64,000 nt of DNA from Owenia fusiformis (taxonomy: Eukaryota; Annelida; Polychaeta; Sabellida; Oweniidae), in assembly GCA_903813345.2 (NCBI GenBank), contig CAIIXF020000005.1, forward strand, positions 13,085,375-13,149,374. Reading direction: 5' to 3'. The position numbers and the translations under genes are program-made. Under the pieces are notes generated by a model. It worked only from the letters and a program-made list of their open reading frames with translations. It made no database searches and had not been told where the DNA came from. Shown piece by piece: positions 47,846 to 59,891 of this stretch. The number at the start of each line of letters is the position of its first letter. The first letter of the stretch is position 1.

Positions 47846-49960
47846 ACCCTTAAGAAAAAAGCCATGGTAACCATGGTATTCCATGGTGCGTCCATGGTAA
47901 TCCATGGTTTTCCATGGAAATTCATGGTTTTTCATGGTATTTTCCATGGAAATTCATGGATACCCATGGTAATCTTCCATGGATATTTACCATGATTTTC
48001 CGTGGTAATTGGTGGTTTGGTAATTGTTTTTTCATGAACATGCCATGTTTTTACCATGACACTTGAGTTGTAAAATCAACAATTTTGGCAGGTTTTGTTT
48101 TTACCAAAATCTTCAAAATTGAATCAATATTTTAACGAATGAATCCAAGCTGGATTGAGAATTAATCTCATTAATCATAGATAAAAGAATATGACACCCC
48201 CCACCCTTAAATCTTTGAGAAAGTCAACCTTCTTGACAAAAGCTGGCTTCAGGCTTGAAATACAACCATGTTTTTACAATCTGAATATATGTTTAGTACA
48301 TTCTGTACATAGTGTCATATGACAAAGAACTGTTTACTTAATATTTTTTTAATTGATGATTTGACCCCACAATTAAAAGTAATAATTTGTTTGCTGGGAT
48401 TTGCTATCATTTAACTTTGGCACTTATGTAAAAAAGACAAAATAAGTGATAAAATCAGCTCACTGGATTCCCTTATTGCAGACTGAATAAACATTTTTAC
48501 TTGGAGTAAATCCTATTTGGTTTTATTTGATCAACAATGAGTTTTTGACTTGCACTGTCTACACTCACAGACAATAATAATTACTGAAGAGGGAGCATTA
48601 GAAAGAGTAAGATTATCATATATAATAACAATTAAGATCAGAATATTTAAGAATTGTGCAAATGAACTCTTATAATCTGTTGTAAAGAGATTAATCTTTT
48701 GACATTAATTTGAGAGTTAAGACACCTAATTAACATAGAATAATGGCAACCAAATATTTAAAAATTATGCAAATGATTATTTATTCCTATTCAAAGACAA
48801 ATCAATTTTAATTACTTATACTATGTTTCATGTTTTAAGCCAAATGATGTTGTTAACCCCCTCCCCTTCCTTCATGCAACTTCTTTTTAAATATAATATT
48901 CTTACATAGACAAATTGATTTTTTATCACTTAGGTATAACATTTCAGTTTGCAGCCATAGGCTTGTGTTTAATCCCCCATCTCAATTTCAAGTCAAAATT
49001 CTGTAAAAGTATATACTTTTCTGTGGATTTTTTCCAGATAATATGCTTATAAAGGTTGAATGGGACTTAATTTGGAGAAGTTCATTTAGAAACATAATGT
49101 ATTATTCATTTTTCTGCTTCCAAAAGACCAAACAAATAGCCCATGGAAAACCATGGACTTTCAAAAGATCAAAAGAATAATCATGGAAAACCATGGCTTT
49201 TGATTGCACTTTCCAAAACATCAAAGAAATAACCATGGAAAAGCATGGCTTTCGATTGCAATCAACCGTCTTCCATGGCTTTTGATTGCAGTTTTCTCAA
49301 CTTCAAAGAAAGAAACCATGGTTTTTGATTGTATTCTCAAATGTACGAAATGTAATTTAAGAAAATGAGTTATTTATTTCTTAAATTACTTCATATTGAT
49401 TTTTAAAACTGAAAATTAAAGAAAGTATTGAAATAAAACAGAGCTTGGGCTAGTTTGACTTAATCTTTTTCAAAGGAAAGAAGTGTTTGGCCTAAAAAAT
49501 AAGCAATCTCTATCTAGTCTTGATCTACACAAAAGACCTTTGCACAATTGTTTTTGAAATCTTGTGGCCTACTCTCTGCTCTGCTGTTTCACATATTTTC
49601 TCATTTGTAAGCTGAGTCTAACATTCGATGAATGTTCTTGCTATACCTTCAAAATGAAATGTCCACCCTTTTTTCTCAATGATAAGTCTCAGTCAAAACA
49701 TTCATTTTGGAGATTTTGGTAAATACAAATCCTACCAAAATTGTTGATTTTACATCTCCGTGACACATCCATTAAAAACCAATTACCAAACCAACAATTA
49801 CCACGGAAAATCATGGTAAATATCCATGGAAGATTACCATGGGCATCCATGAATTTCCATGGAAAATAACATGGAAAACCATGAATTTCCATGGAAAACC
49901 ATGGATTACCATGGGCGCACCATGGAATACCATGGTTACCATGGCTTTTTTCTTAAGGGT
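47846..49960. mobile_element. CCATGG-repeat inverted-repeat element
   Basis: Ends ACCCTTAAGAAAAAAGCCAT (47,846) and ATGGCTTTTTTCTTAAGGGT (49,960) are inverted. The arms extend about 270 bp (to 48,120 and from 49,715). Each arm is dominated by closely spaced CCATGG palindromes: ...GGTAACCATGGTATTCCATG.... A second cluster of CCATGGAAAACCATGG / TTTTGATTGCA units of ~60 bp lies at 49,140-49,330. No target duplication is visible (GTGGA left, ATATC right). No transposase; the ORFs over the arms are Met-His-Gly-Phe-Pro repeats from the DNA pattern. Confidence 0.8.
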
Positions 49961-50289
49961 ATATCTAAGTAATTTATGATTGAGAACATATTAGTTTTCT
50001 CATCATTTAAAACATTTTATTACCAGAATTTTTCCATCTAATCGCAGGGTTTCAAACAACAAATTATTGTTCATGTTTTATACAACATAATACAATAACA
50101 AATACGTAATTAGATTTATATCTAATTAAATGTTACAGTATTGGTATTTTACGGTATTGGAATGTTCATATATTCCAAGAGCATGTCTAATTATCAATTA
50201 GAGTCATATGCAATTGAACGCCTTACAATTCTCCCTCGACGTTTCTGCTGGCTATCATCAAGTTTTCAATTTTAGGAAGATAATGATAA
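49961..50289. other. No recognisable gene or element
   Basis: AT-rich intergenic sequence between two repeat elements. Confidence 0.4.
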
Positions 50290-51535
50290 CAATTTTTCGT
50301 TAACATAATGTCGGAACGTCGAAGGTACGATTTTCCTTTTTTTCCTCATTTCACGCGTTGTAGGCAGAATCCCCACGACATTTTTCTCACTAACGTATAT
50401 CAGTATCATATGTTTTAGAAAAGGTACATGTTTGCGAATAAATAGCTCAGAAGACCACAGAATCGTCGATTTAATTCCTCACTTACATGTAAGTTACATA
50501 AACGGTATGGGTTAAAAGTGCAGATCTTAACTGTTTTTCGAAATACCGTTTATGTAACGTAAGTGAGGAATTAAATCAACGATTCTGTTGTCTCGTTAAC
50601 AATTTGTTCGCAAATATGTACATTTTCTTAAACATATGATACGGATACATTGTTCCGACATTTTGTTACCGAAACGAACCGTTTCGGTAACCCCCCCTAT
50701 CACACCAAACTAGTTCTTACCCGTTCTTGTCAGTCCTACGAAAAAGTCGTAAAACGGGCTCAATCTGGCTGTGGTCGGGAAATATGTCTAAATTAATTAG
50801 CTACTTCGTTCATAAACAGTCTTCAATACGTCTGTCTCATTCGCAGTTCGTTCAGGTCGCACCAGGTCGGTGTGCAACGTCGTATAACGCGTCCCTTAGT
50901 CTAGAAGGCCATCATGACCTGATCTTAGAACGGTATGGTCGCCATCGAATTTTGAATCGATTCAAAATTCTAAAATCACCTTCCCGTCTGAGAACGTTCA
51001 TGAAGTTCGTAAATAGACCTTAGAAAGTTGCAGCAACGTTCATTACGTTCGCACACAGTTTAAAACCAGTTTTGAAGAACGCAGTGGCAACTTGTTCGGT
51101 GTGATAGCTATATTTTTGCTAACTCGTTCATAAACAGTCTTAAATACGTTCTTAAACAGTTTAAACCCGTTTGCAATTAGTTCTACCTCGTTCTCAATAC
51201 GTCCTCAGACAGTTCAACTCGTTGTTAAAACGTTCCTAGTAGGATTGAAGTACGACGGTTCCGTTCGTCGTACGTCCAGCTCATCGTTAGTACGTTGTCA
51301 CTCGTTCTAATTTTAGAACGTATCGACCACGAGAACATTTTGAGCATGTTCTAAGTTCTAGGGGACCTACCCGTTCGTGTACGTTCGATGAAGTTTGTAA
51401 ATAGACCTCAAACGGTTCTAACTACGCCCAGTCCGTTCGTACACAGTTGAAGCCCGTTTTCGAGAACGTAGTGAAAACTAGTTTGGTGTGATAGTAGGGT
51501 AACCAGCGCAGCGTAATCGAGTGGATCACCAGTGT
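50290..51535. mobile_element. Palindromic element split by a Harbinger-type MITE
   Basis: The left arm (50,300-50,505) mirrors the right arm (50,540-50,668, resuming at 51,500-51,535). Shared words are TGTCGGAACGTCGAAGGTAC, CGCGTTGTAGGCAGAAT and GATTTAATTCCTCACTTAC, with a centre around ACGGTATGGG...AATACCGTTTATG. The one-arm relative at 26,914-27,152 shows the uninterrupted right end. A small extra palindrome, TTACCGAAACGAACCGTTTC, lies at the MITE junction. Confidence 0.7.
50688..51502. mobile_element. PIF/Harbinger-type MITE, copy 2 (TAA target duplication)
   Basis: An element of 809 bp (50,691-51,499) in the same orientation as copy 1 at 15 kb. It has a 7-bp C run plus TATCACACCAAACTAGTT at the left and AACTAGTTTGGTGTGATAG then TAGGG at the right, with TAA on both sides. 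The 98-codon ORF (50,727-51,023) is kept open, but many of its differences from copy 1 change amino acids. Confidence 0.8.
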
Positions 51536-52422
51536 AAATGACTCATTAACCATTGATCTTCTAGAACATTCTGAAACTAACATTTGCTCAGATTGAATCA
51601 TGTCACTAAAGATGTCCAATCAAGATATTCTTCTGGAACCCTCTCTCCAGAACATTCTTACACACTAGTATAAAAAGAACTGCATTGTGAACTCTGTAGC
51701 AGAAAATGATATTAAGTCATCAATAACTGAATATCTACTCTGTAGCAGAACATCAAAATCATTTACTAGGACACCTATTCTTGGAACATTTATAGCGCAA
51801 CAAACATACAACCTGAGGACTTTATATGGACATATATTACAACACACACTCTATGCGGATTATCATAAACATTCGTGGATTATCATAACATTTTTGGATT
51901 ATCATCAAACATTATTGGATACGAACATTATAGGATTACGACAAACATTATTGGATTACTTATTACAAACATTGGAGAACGTTAACTATTATCGATTATT
52001 GAAACGTTTCGTAATCTTAAGGATCATCAAGGATATTCATCGTGGATTACATATATTACAGCACATACTCTATACGGATTATCAAACATTCGTGGATTAT
52101 CATTACATTTGTGGATTATCATTAAACCTTTGTGAATTATCATCAAACGTTATTGGATACAAATATTATAGGATTACGACAAACATCATTGGATTGTTAC
52201 ACACATTGGAGAACTATTATCGATTATTGAAACGTTTCGTGATCTTAAGGATCATCAAGGATATTCATCAACATCGAGAGACAGGCGTTCCCTGATTGGA
52301 CATAAGAATTACACCCTATTCTATGTATCATTGTTATCTCATTTAGTTTTTCAAAAATATAGTACTATACATTGTTATATTTTAATTGCTGTTTTTACTT
52401 TCTGTTATTATTGAACGTAACA
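51533..52422 (+). mobile_element. Possible solo LTR with internal ~228-bp duplication
   Basis: The block begins TGTAAATGACTC exactly where homology with the 27 kb repeat ends, and may finish at GAACGTAACA. It has a TATAAAAAG box at 51,669. A ~228-bp segment marked by ATTGAAACGTTTCGT.ATCTT and CATCAAGGATATTCATC is duplicated in tandem (about 51,836-52,041 and 52,044-52,268). The long plus-strand frame across it has no methionine start and only reflects the repeats. The LTR assignment is tentative: the ends are TG...CA-like but no target duplication or second LTR was found. Confidence 0.35.
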
Positions 52423-52959
52423 CAAACAAATATGGGGGTTAACATGTAAACCTATGAGGAAAACCACAGGTCCTTGACTTTTTTTGAGGAGTAAAGGACT
52501 GGGAGTTGTTTGTTGAATGAATCGGGGTAGTTTTTCATGCATTTCGCTTGTGATTTTCATCTAAAACATCAATGCACTTCAAAACATTTAATTGACCATT
52601 ACACCATATAATCCCAAATAAATATTTCTCATTTTCGAGGATTATCTCTGGATTAACACTCAGGTATTGTTAATTTTCAAACTTCAGAGGGCTGGGAATC
52701 ATTACTACCATCGCTTTTGAATAATATTAATGCTGTTTTCGGTAAGTTGATCTATTTTTACAATTTCGAGTAGATACTCTGAATACAAATACTAAGGATC
52801 AGAGAATTATTTTTTGTCATTTTGAGACAAATGATCTACGAGCAAGAATTTTTCAACTTTGTCTCAACATTGCAGCTTATGATTTAACCATGATGATTTA
52901 TTAAAAGACCCCTTCGGTGGGTGGGGGGGGGGGCTCCTATAGATTTTGACAATATTATT

Positions 52960-53570
52960 TTTTATTATTCATAAGACTCCAGATTGAAAATCTCTCGTTG
53001 ATGATTTACATGGTTTTGTAGTGTGGAACTAAAATGTAAAAGAATAATTTAGGAAATTTTGACTTTGAAGGAAGTGTCACCCTAATATCTGCAAAAATCG
53101 ACCCCCCCTCTGTTTTTTAAATAGTCCTTTTAAACCAATGTAAATTAAGTAGAGAATTTATCTAAACAATGTTAACACCTACGTTCCACACTATAAAACC
53201 ATATCATCGTAGAGGTATAGAGGTAAAATCCATGAAGGCCATCCAAGGCTACAGCTGCAACCTGTGAAACAGAGATTTCATATTTTAAAATTTCTCAAAT
53301 TTTGAATTGTTTCATTAAGTTTAGGCCTGTTTTTTTATAATTCTTCAATTTTAACTTAAGTTTCAAACCCTAAATCTCCTTAAAACCCATCTAAGTTATG
53401 TTTTACATCTGAATTCCACACTACAAAACCATACGATAAATCATCAATGAGGGATAGATCCAATTGTACAATTCGTCAAATTTTGAACTTGTTTAAAACC
53501 TTGAAACTTCCCTAAAACCCAATTTAATTATGTTTAACATCTTAGATTAACACTATTAAATCATAAATTA
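52960..53570. repeat. Detached fragment of foldback-C ~180-bp repeats
   Basis: ACATGGTTTTGTAGTGTGGA (53,008) and, inverted, CACACTACAAAACCAT (53,419) with CTTAAAACCCATCTAAGTTA match the arm repeats of foldback element C. Part lies in each orientation, so this is a shrunken or internally deleted relative. Confidence 0.65.
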
Positions 53571-54054
53571 CTATGCCGAAAAGGCTTCATTGCCAATTAC
53601 TACTAAACAATAATATAATAAGTCCCCTTATCCTATGCCTTTTAGGCAGATGAGTTGGTGAAGACATAGCACGTATCCTGATTTTAAGGTTTCCATATCC
53701 AGAACATCCGCCATATCTCCCGTTCCAGGGCATATCTTCCCGCTTTGAGAAAAATTGAAAAAAGTCTGAAAAAAGATTTTGAAGAAAGATTTTGAAAAAT
53801 AGGAAAAAAGTGTAAAAAATTAGAAAAATATGTTAAAAAATCAGAAAAATAGAAAACGCCACTGGGTATAGGATAAAGCAGTTATTAGTACGGTCGGTTT
53901 TGATATGGGGTTCATCCTTCGTAAGATATGCACATCTACCTTCGGTCAAAACGGTCCATCAAAATATATATCCAACTGGATAAAACCCATATCGAAAACC
54001 TCCAGGTACATAAGCCTTATATATTGAACACTTCAGTGGTGTTTCCATTGAATT
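53571..54054. other. Non-coding, with an A-rich GAAAAA tract
   Basis: No gene recognised. At 53,745-53,850 an A-rich tract of TTTTGAAAAA-type units resembles that at 7,110-7,215. Confidence 0.45.
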
Positions 54055-54895
54055 GTGCTCTTTGATTACTTTATTTGCACGAAGCCATAGAGAGATGGCT
54101 TTGCATATCTTGATATTTCCAGTCCATGTTAAAGGTTTTTGACACAAATGTAAGATGTCAGTCGATGTATAACATCCTAAAGTATCGTTTTTCTAACCAT
54201 ATCACGCTATCCGGAATGGTAGAATAAATCTATTGACGAATATGCTATCGAGTTGGTCATTTTCAAGATGGCTTTTACAGATCTCGCTAATGGTGTCACT
54301 ACGGTAATTCATTGAAAAATATTTTTAAAATTCATAAAAATTCAAGTTCTGGGGTACAGATCGTCATTTTCTAACGAAGTAGCCCATATAATGACTATAT
54401 TTCTGCGTTCCCCTATACATAACCTTCATCTTGACACTATATTTAACATAGGGTTTGCCAACGTAGGGACTCATTAAGGTAAAATTCCTGCTTCACCGAT
54501 GAAAATTAACGAAAAAGTAGTTCCAGTTTGCGGGACTATATTCTTGTGATTTTTTTCTAAGAATGGTCCATTTAGAAACTTCTTGCCCTCAGCTTTACAT
54601 ACATACCTCAAATGGCCACAGTACATGCACTTAAACCTACTATACACACCATTAAAGTTGGCATGGCTTCATTTCTAAAGTGTTAAAAAACACTGTGGTA
54701 TTTACCGTAGTGACACCTAATGCGCATGCCCCTCCGGACTTACTTCCAGTTGTCACAATTGTAAGTGTAAGTGTTGCCACAATTTCTTACATTTGTGTCA
54801 AAGACCTTTAACATGGACTGGGAATATCAAGATATGTAAGCCGTCTTTCTAGAGACAGGTTTGTGCAAATAAAGTAATTCTTTAACAGGATATTT
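54055..54895. mobile_element. ~840-bp palindromic element
   Basis: The left arm (54,060-54,165) and right arm (54,780-54,890) mirror CATATCTTGATATT.CCAGTCC and CTTACATTTGTGTCAAA. A second inner inverted pair, GGTGTCACTACGGTAA (54,293) and TTACCGTAGTGACACC (54,704), lies between them. No target duplication identified, no coding region. Confidence 0.65.
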
Positions 54896-55074
54896 AACTT
54901 GTAATTTACTTTGGATTATGGGTACCTTAAGTAGGTCTTGAATATTAAGTAACAATAAAGATTTACCATAGGATAACCTAAGACATGGGCACCTGAAGCA
55001 CCAATGACATATATGATGATCACATATGATGTCACAATCCATTTTAATAATCATTCTTCATGCTCATAACTGAT

Positions 55075-56735
55075 GGGAGGGGGGGTGTATAGAGATATTG
55101 TATATCGTATAAGAGGGTGAAATATGAGGAAATATATGGTATATGGTATCTCAAGGCACCAACAGATTAAATATGTTCACTAAAATTCCCCATTAAGCTG
55201 ACTCTTCGACTGTAATTGTGTTAAAGGATAGGTATCGATATGGCGAAGTGAATTCAACAATGTTTTTCTCTTAAACCAATCAGTGAAAACATTCTGTAAA
55301 AAACACGGTCCTTTATCACAGGCTGGTATCGAAAAATGTGTCCGCTGTGACGGAGCGTGCTATTTTGCATAGAAACACTAAGAAACCGACACCATTTATT
55401 TTTTACTCATATGTTTTGCTGTACCAAAGAAAATTTCTTACTCCATGCAATGGATATATCATTTTCGGGTTACTTTAACTTCTGTTTGAAGTCCAACAAC
55501 GCTAAGAGTAAAAGCTATTGAAAACGGCGCCGGGTTATCATACTCCAAAATATAATGTACCATTTCTTTTATTTCTTTTTAATGGTACATATTGACGCGA
55601 TAATATTTACATATGTTTTCAGCATAACTCTGAAGGTATTAATGAGATCTTGATGTATTGGGTATTTCAAATATTTTTTTGGTACATTGAATGAAAAGGA
55701 TGCAGTCAGCATTGGTTTTATGTTTTCTTCCAATATTGCATTGGGCTCTGTATACTGACTTTTGCGATGTTTATAATCTGGTCCAAAGCTAATTTTGGCC
55801 CACTTTGCAAATGGAATGATTACTCCCCCAACCGTGACCAAAGAATGATATATCATTGTAAGGAGGAGACACATGGCTTTATGGTGCATTGAATGAAATC
55901 AATGCTGTTATCACTGGTTTTGTGCTTTTCCGAGATCACAATCTGTTGCGGTTTTTCTGTTTACGCACTGTAGAGAAAAGTATATATATAAATTTCAAAT
56001 TATAATGTTTTCATCCAAAAGATGACCATTAAATTGACGATATGTAAAATTTTCAGAATCTTTTGATGACTGGTTTAAGAGAAACACGTGTTCAAAAAGT
56101 TCACCATATCGATACCACTCCTTTACATGAAAAAAAAATCCGTCTCTATTAATCTCTATTATCAATTATATTTTAAGGATTTTTTTTCCCTGTGAAGGAT
56201 TCCATTGACATTTATATAATTCATTGAAAAGTAAGTCATAAGAAACAGGAACACTAACACTGAGTTCCACCCATTCCAATGATGCACGTTTATGCTAATT
56301 TTGAATATCTTTATGGCATTAGTGTTTTGGTCAAAGTAGGTTGTGAAATCACTTAAGAGAAGTCATGAATCTTATTCCATAAATACCTGAAAATTATATG
56401 TGATCACAGAATTTCTGAACACAATCGGATGTACCCTAATGGTGTCTTATTCATAATGCAATAAATGAAATCATTTGTGGTCTGTATGTGCAGTCTATTT
56501 GCCTTATGATAATACATTTACTGTAGTACATCTTGGTTATCCTAATATGATTTCCTTATAAATATCCAAACTTTAATCAACAGCAGTTTCAAAATTATCG
56601 TATATTGTATTTCACCTGAACTTTTGTAAAATATCGTATATGGTATGAGAGCTGTGAAAAATATTGTATATGGTATAAAAGGGGTGAAAAAATATTGTAT
56701 ATGGATTTCCAACACCCCCTATACACCCCCCACTA
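55075..56735. mobile_element. 1.66 kb element with GGGGGGTGTATAG inverted ends
   Basis: The left end GGGAGGGGGGGTGTATAG is mirrored by CTATACACCCCCCACTA. Next to each end lie ATATTGTATATGGTAT-type units (one or two at left, three at right). Inverted inner blocks include GGTATCGATATGG and CTCTTAAACCA.TCA. In the centre a ~205-bp direct repeat is seen (ATTGAATGAAA..ATGC at 55,687 and 55,888). The minus-strand ORF at 55,569-55,889 is unassigned. Confidence 0.65.
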
Positions 56736-57549
56736 ATGCCCAGTTCATGAAATATGGTGACAGTCCTATCAACCATAACCAGCTGATTTAATTCTTAAAT
56801 CATCTCTGTTGTCCGTGGACGTGGAACATCCTCAACAGATCTTCTTGGCTCTTCAGAAATATTTCTGTAACATCTGTCGACATTGCTTAAGTCAATTTTC
56901 ATCATCAAATGACTTCTTTAGCATCTTATAAGTTTTTTTGCATTGACTTTTCATTCAAAATAGGCAGTATATTAGTTCTCTCCGTCTTCTACATTTATGG
57001 AGATCTTACGTTTTCAATTCAACCATTTTTTCAATATGGCCGACTTGACTGAATTCCTCAATGTCTATGTCTTCTCTCATCCTATCGCTCGGTATCGACA
57101 TGTAATGACAATTCTGTTATTGGTTAGGTATTTTGACATCACGAATAAAAGTAGATCACATCAATTAACAGAAACTTTTCAAAATTGATTTACACCTAAG
57201 ATGTTATGCAAATAATAATGAATGTTTGGTGATACTATGTATCAAATTTTGTGTTCTAACTCAAATTAGTCTCTGAGATCGAGAAATGGCTCTATTTGCG
57301 TTATTTGTTGATCGTCCCTTGTACTGAGCATCGGTTATACATAGTATTGTAATAATTTCGACGATGATCAGAAAAACATTGGTACACTACTATTAATGTT
57401 TTTTTGTAAATAATTTCTCTCTAAGACACTCGTAATTCCCGAAAACCCAAACATTTATCAGTAACGTTAACTAAAATATACTCACAAGGCGTATGTAGAA
57501 TCTTTTGAACTGGCTGAAAGATCCCTTCAAAACAAAGGTTATGCACACC
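56736..57549. other. No recognisable gene or element
   Basis: AT-rich, non-coding as far as can be seen. The 63-codon frame at 56,997-57,188 has no motif and no splice support. Confidence 0.4.
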
Positions 57550-57969
57550 GAAATAGCCTGACAACCTTAAAGTCAGTTACCGTTGTCACAAATGGCGAAC
57601 ATAGCCGTCGCTTCAACTCTAGATCTTCAATCACTTGGTCCTCGTTTCATGGCACTTTATAGTCGCTAATTTTGTGCAAGTATTAATTTGGGATAATTTA
57701 CAAAGACAACGGCATATGGATAATAATTTAAAATTCAGATTCCGTTGTCATTGACGATATCGAAGAGGCTATATTGTAGCGATTCACGACCCAATTTGAT
57801 CGACATTGGGATTTCATATGATACATTATCACAAGAGCTTAATACATGCACAGAATTAGCGACGATTAAGTCCCATGAAACGAAGACCAAGTGATTGAAG
57901 AGTTGAAGTGACGGTTATGTCCGGCATTTGTGACAACGGTATCTGACTTTACCGTTGTCAGGCTATTTC
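57550..57969. mobile_element. 420-bp palindromic MITE with GAAATAGCCTGACAAC ends
   Basis: GAAATAGCCTGACAAC (57,550) is mirrored by GTTGTCAGGCTATTTC (57,969). The arms continue for about 150 bp at ~85% with ACCGTTGTCACAAATG, CAATCACTTGGTC and CGTTTCATGG. The left arm contains an ATGGCG-started 25-codon ORF that is not preserved in the right arm. No clear target duplication. Confidence 0.75.
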
Positions 57970-58313
57970 GTTGTGTTATGTGAAGCATTATACTTTTTGA
58001 TTAAATCCATATTCAGGGCGACTCATCATCTTATCAGGTACCAATACGTACTTAAAGTACGTGTAAACAATATATGAAAAGAGGTATCAGTTTGCTTTTA
58101 TACTCTTCCTCCTATTATGGAGGAAGATACAACGTTTTAAACTTGTTTTATATTTTCTGAGAGCTTAATTATATTGGCAGAAATGATAAAAAAAATTTTT
58201 TGAAATGGTCATGAAGTAAAAATATCCGAAGTATTTGACACATGCTGTTGAATAAACCAATGGGTAAACCCGTTGTTGCAATTTTTATTTCTAAATCTTT
58301 CGGATTTTTTTCA
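57970..58313. other. No gene; small hairpin at 58,106-58,131
   Basis: CTTCCTCC / GGAGGAAG form a short stem around ATTAT. Otherwise nothing is recognised. Confidence 0.4.
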
Positions 58314-58487
58314 TTATTGAAGATAAAGAGGAATTTGCATAAGAACATATGCGACCTTGCTCGATAGGCAAGCATAGGTAGGCATAGGTATAGCAAACGT
58401 TTTATTGTCTGAAGTCTTGAATAACGCAGATGCGAGTAGGTAGTTACCAGATTCACCACCAGGTGGCTCGTTCGGGTCAGATAGCAT
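58314..58487 (-). CDS. Candidate first exon / small ORF, divergent from the lipid-transfer gene
   Basis: On the minus strand an ATG at 58,487 sits in a near-ideal start context (CCCGCCATGC). It opens 57 codons beginning MLSDPNEPPGGESGNYLLAS and continuing ALFKTSDNKTFAIPMPTYAC. The first ~45 residues have ordinary protein composition, unlike the chance ORFs elsewhere. A GTAACT donor lies 41 nt in, after ...GGESG, and another candidate follows SSK. It may be exon 1 of a gene transcribed leftwards. I do not recognise the family. A longer ORF in another frame (58,169-58,510) overlaps it and looks like the shadow. Confidence 0.3.
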   Translation of the reverse strand: MLSDPNEPPGGESGNYLLASALFKTSDNKTFAIPMPTYACLSSKVAYVLMQIPLYLQ

Positions 58488-59891
58488 GGCGGGTATAGTA
58501 GAAAGTTCACTTTAACTTAAATTACATCTATTTGCGTGGTTCAATTTTCAAATAACCCTCATGTACCTAATAGTTATGCAAATTGAAATATGTCTAGTAA
58601 AAGAAAATGTTATCTGTCCAAAACAAGAGAAGATAATTCACCTTTTGTGATTTTGTAACATGGGGTCTATGGGGAGTCAACCCGAACAAGAAGTCACATT
58701 AAAAAAAAAAATTAAATTTTCAAAGTTGATAGACAATTTTCGAAACCATATTTCTAGATGTACTTTTACATGCAGATTTCAAATATGAGATCACTTTGAC
58801 TAAATTTTGAATATTTAATGACGCAAATCAAGATTATTTCTACTCGCATCTACTCTATTGAGAAATGGGAATCAACTTTGTACGATGGCCTATTGAAGTA
58901 ACATTAATCTGTTAGCTATAGTTTCATTTTCACTTACCCTCGAATAGACTTGATGAAATGACTTGTTTTTGAAATGGAATAAATAGTGTTTTGAATAAGA
59001 AAGTTAAGAACATGTAAGTTAATATCACATTCAGAGCGAAAATGTAAACATTCAGAGAAGCCATTCAGAAACTGAATGGAAAGGACCAGGTATAGTACGG
59101 TAAATGATTTTAGACGGTCATAATTTTCACCATGAGTATTTTCTCATTTCAAAATACAATGTTTTATCTTACAAGTAAAGTTGTAAATTTCAATGTTTGC
59201 AGATTGATCAAATTGACCCCCTTCCTCGATTTTTTCAATCGTACATTTTTGAAACATTTTGCTGTGCCTCCATTTTTTAACTTGAGCTACAGATAAATGA
59301 CACTTTTTGGTGTACAAATTAAGGTGATTGGGGGTAGAGGGGCAAAGTTATGATAGTCGGAATTGTTGATGGCAAAAAACGAAATTCATAAAATATTGAT
59401 AGCTATCGTGTTTCTAATAACTAGAAAATACAAAGCCACCATGATTGCTTTTTTGAACATAATTTAGTTTATTGAATTCTCTTTCCAATATGCTTTGTTT
59501 CATGATATTAAAATTGGCTAACAGACAACCATTTTCAAAATTGACAGCCAAGGGAGTTGCTACGCCTTGGCTTTGCTGTTAGTTAATTCATAGCCAACAT
59601 CACACCCAACAGATTGTGTTATGTTATACATGTTCAAATTTATCTTTTTACATATCATCTCGAAACTTATAAGACATATGAAACTGATTTTGAACAACAT
59701 GACTAACGTATGACATGATATTATGTCATGTTAAAGATAAGGCTATCAAGTTATCAGTTAAGGAATCAGTTTCGTTTTGTTTCAGTCATGCGCTCTTGAT
59801 CAGTAGTGCTGAATACTAATTCAAATAATCTACCTATTCAGAATAGGATATGTTTTAATAGGCAACGGTTTAATCTGACAGCAGTTCAGTG
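58488..59891. other. Intergenic region upstream of the lipid-transfer gene
   Basis: Non-coding. A 38-bp segment at 59,321-59,358 (AAGGTGATTGGGGGTAGAGG...) nearly matches 38,765-38,802 inside foldback element C. No TATA box is evident close to the start codon at 59,892. Confidence 0.4.

Noticed and set aside
47792-47995. Met-Val-Phe-His-Gly repeat protein
   Set aside because: A translation of the CCATGG repeat; the frame runs from flanking sequence into the element.
51687-52295. 202-codon plus-strand ORF, the longest in the window
   Set aside because: It has no ATG-encoded methionine start and simply spans a ~228-bp tandem duplication in an LTR-like block; the repeated Tyr/Leu/Ile-rich text mirrors the DNA repeat.
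55569-55889. 106-codon minus-strand ORF
   Set aside because: It lies within an inverted-repeat element, has no recognisable motif, and crosses its internal direct repeat.
58169-58510. 113-codon minus-strand ORF
   Set aside because: Hydrophobic, motif-free, and overlapping in another frame with the better-supported 57-codon ORF starting at 58,487.
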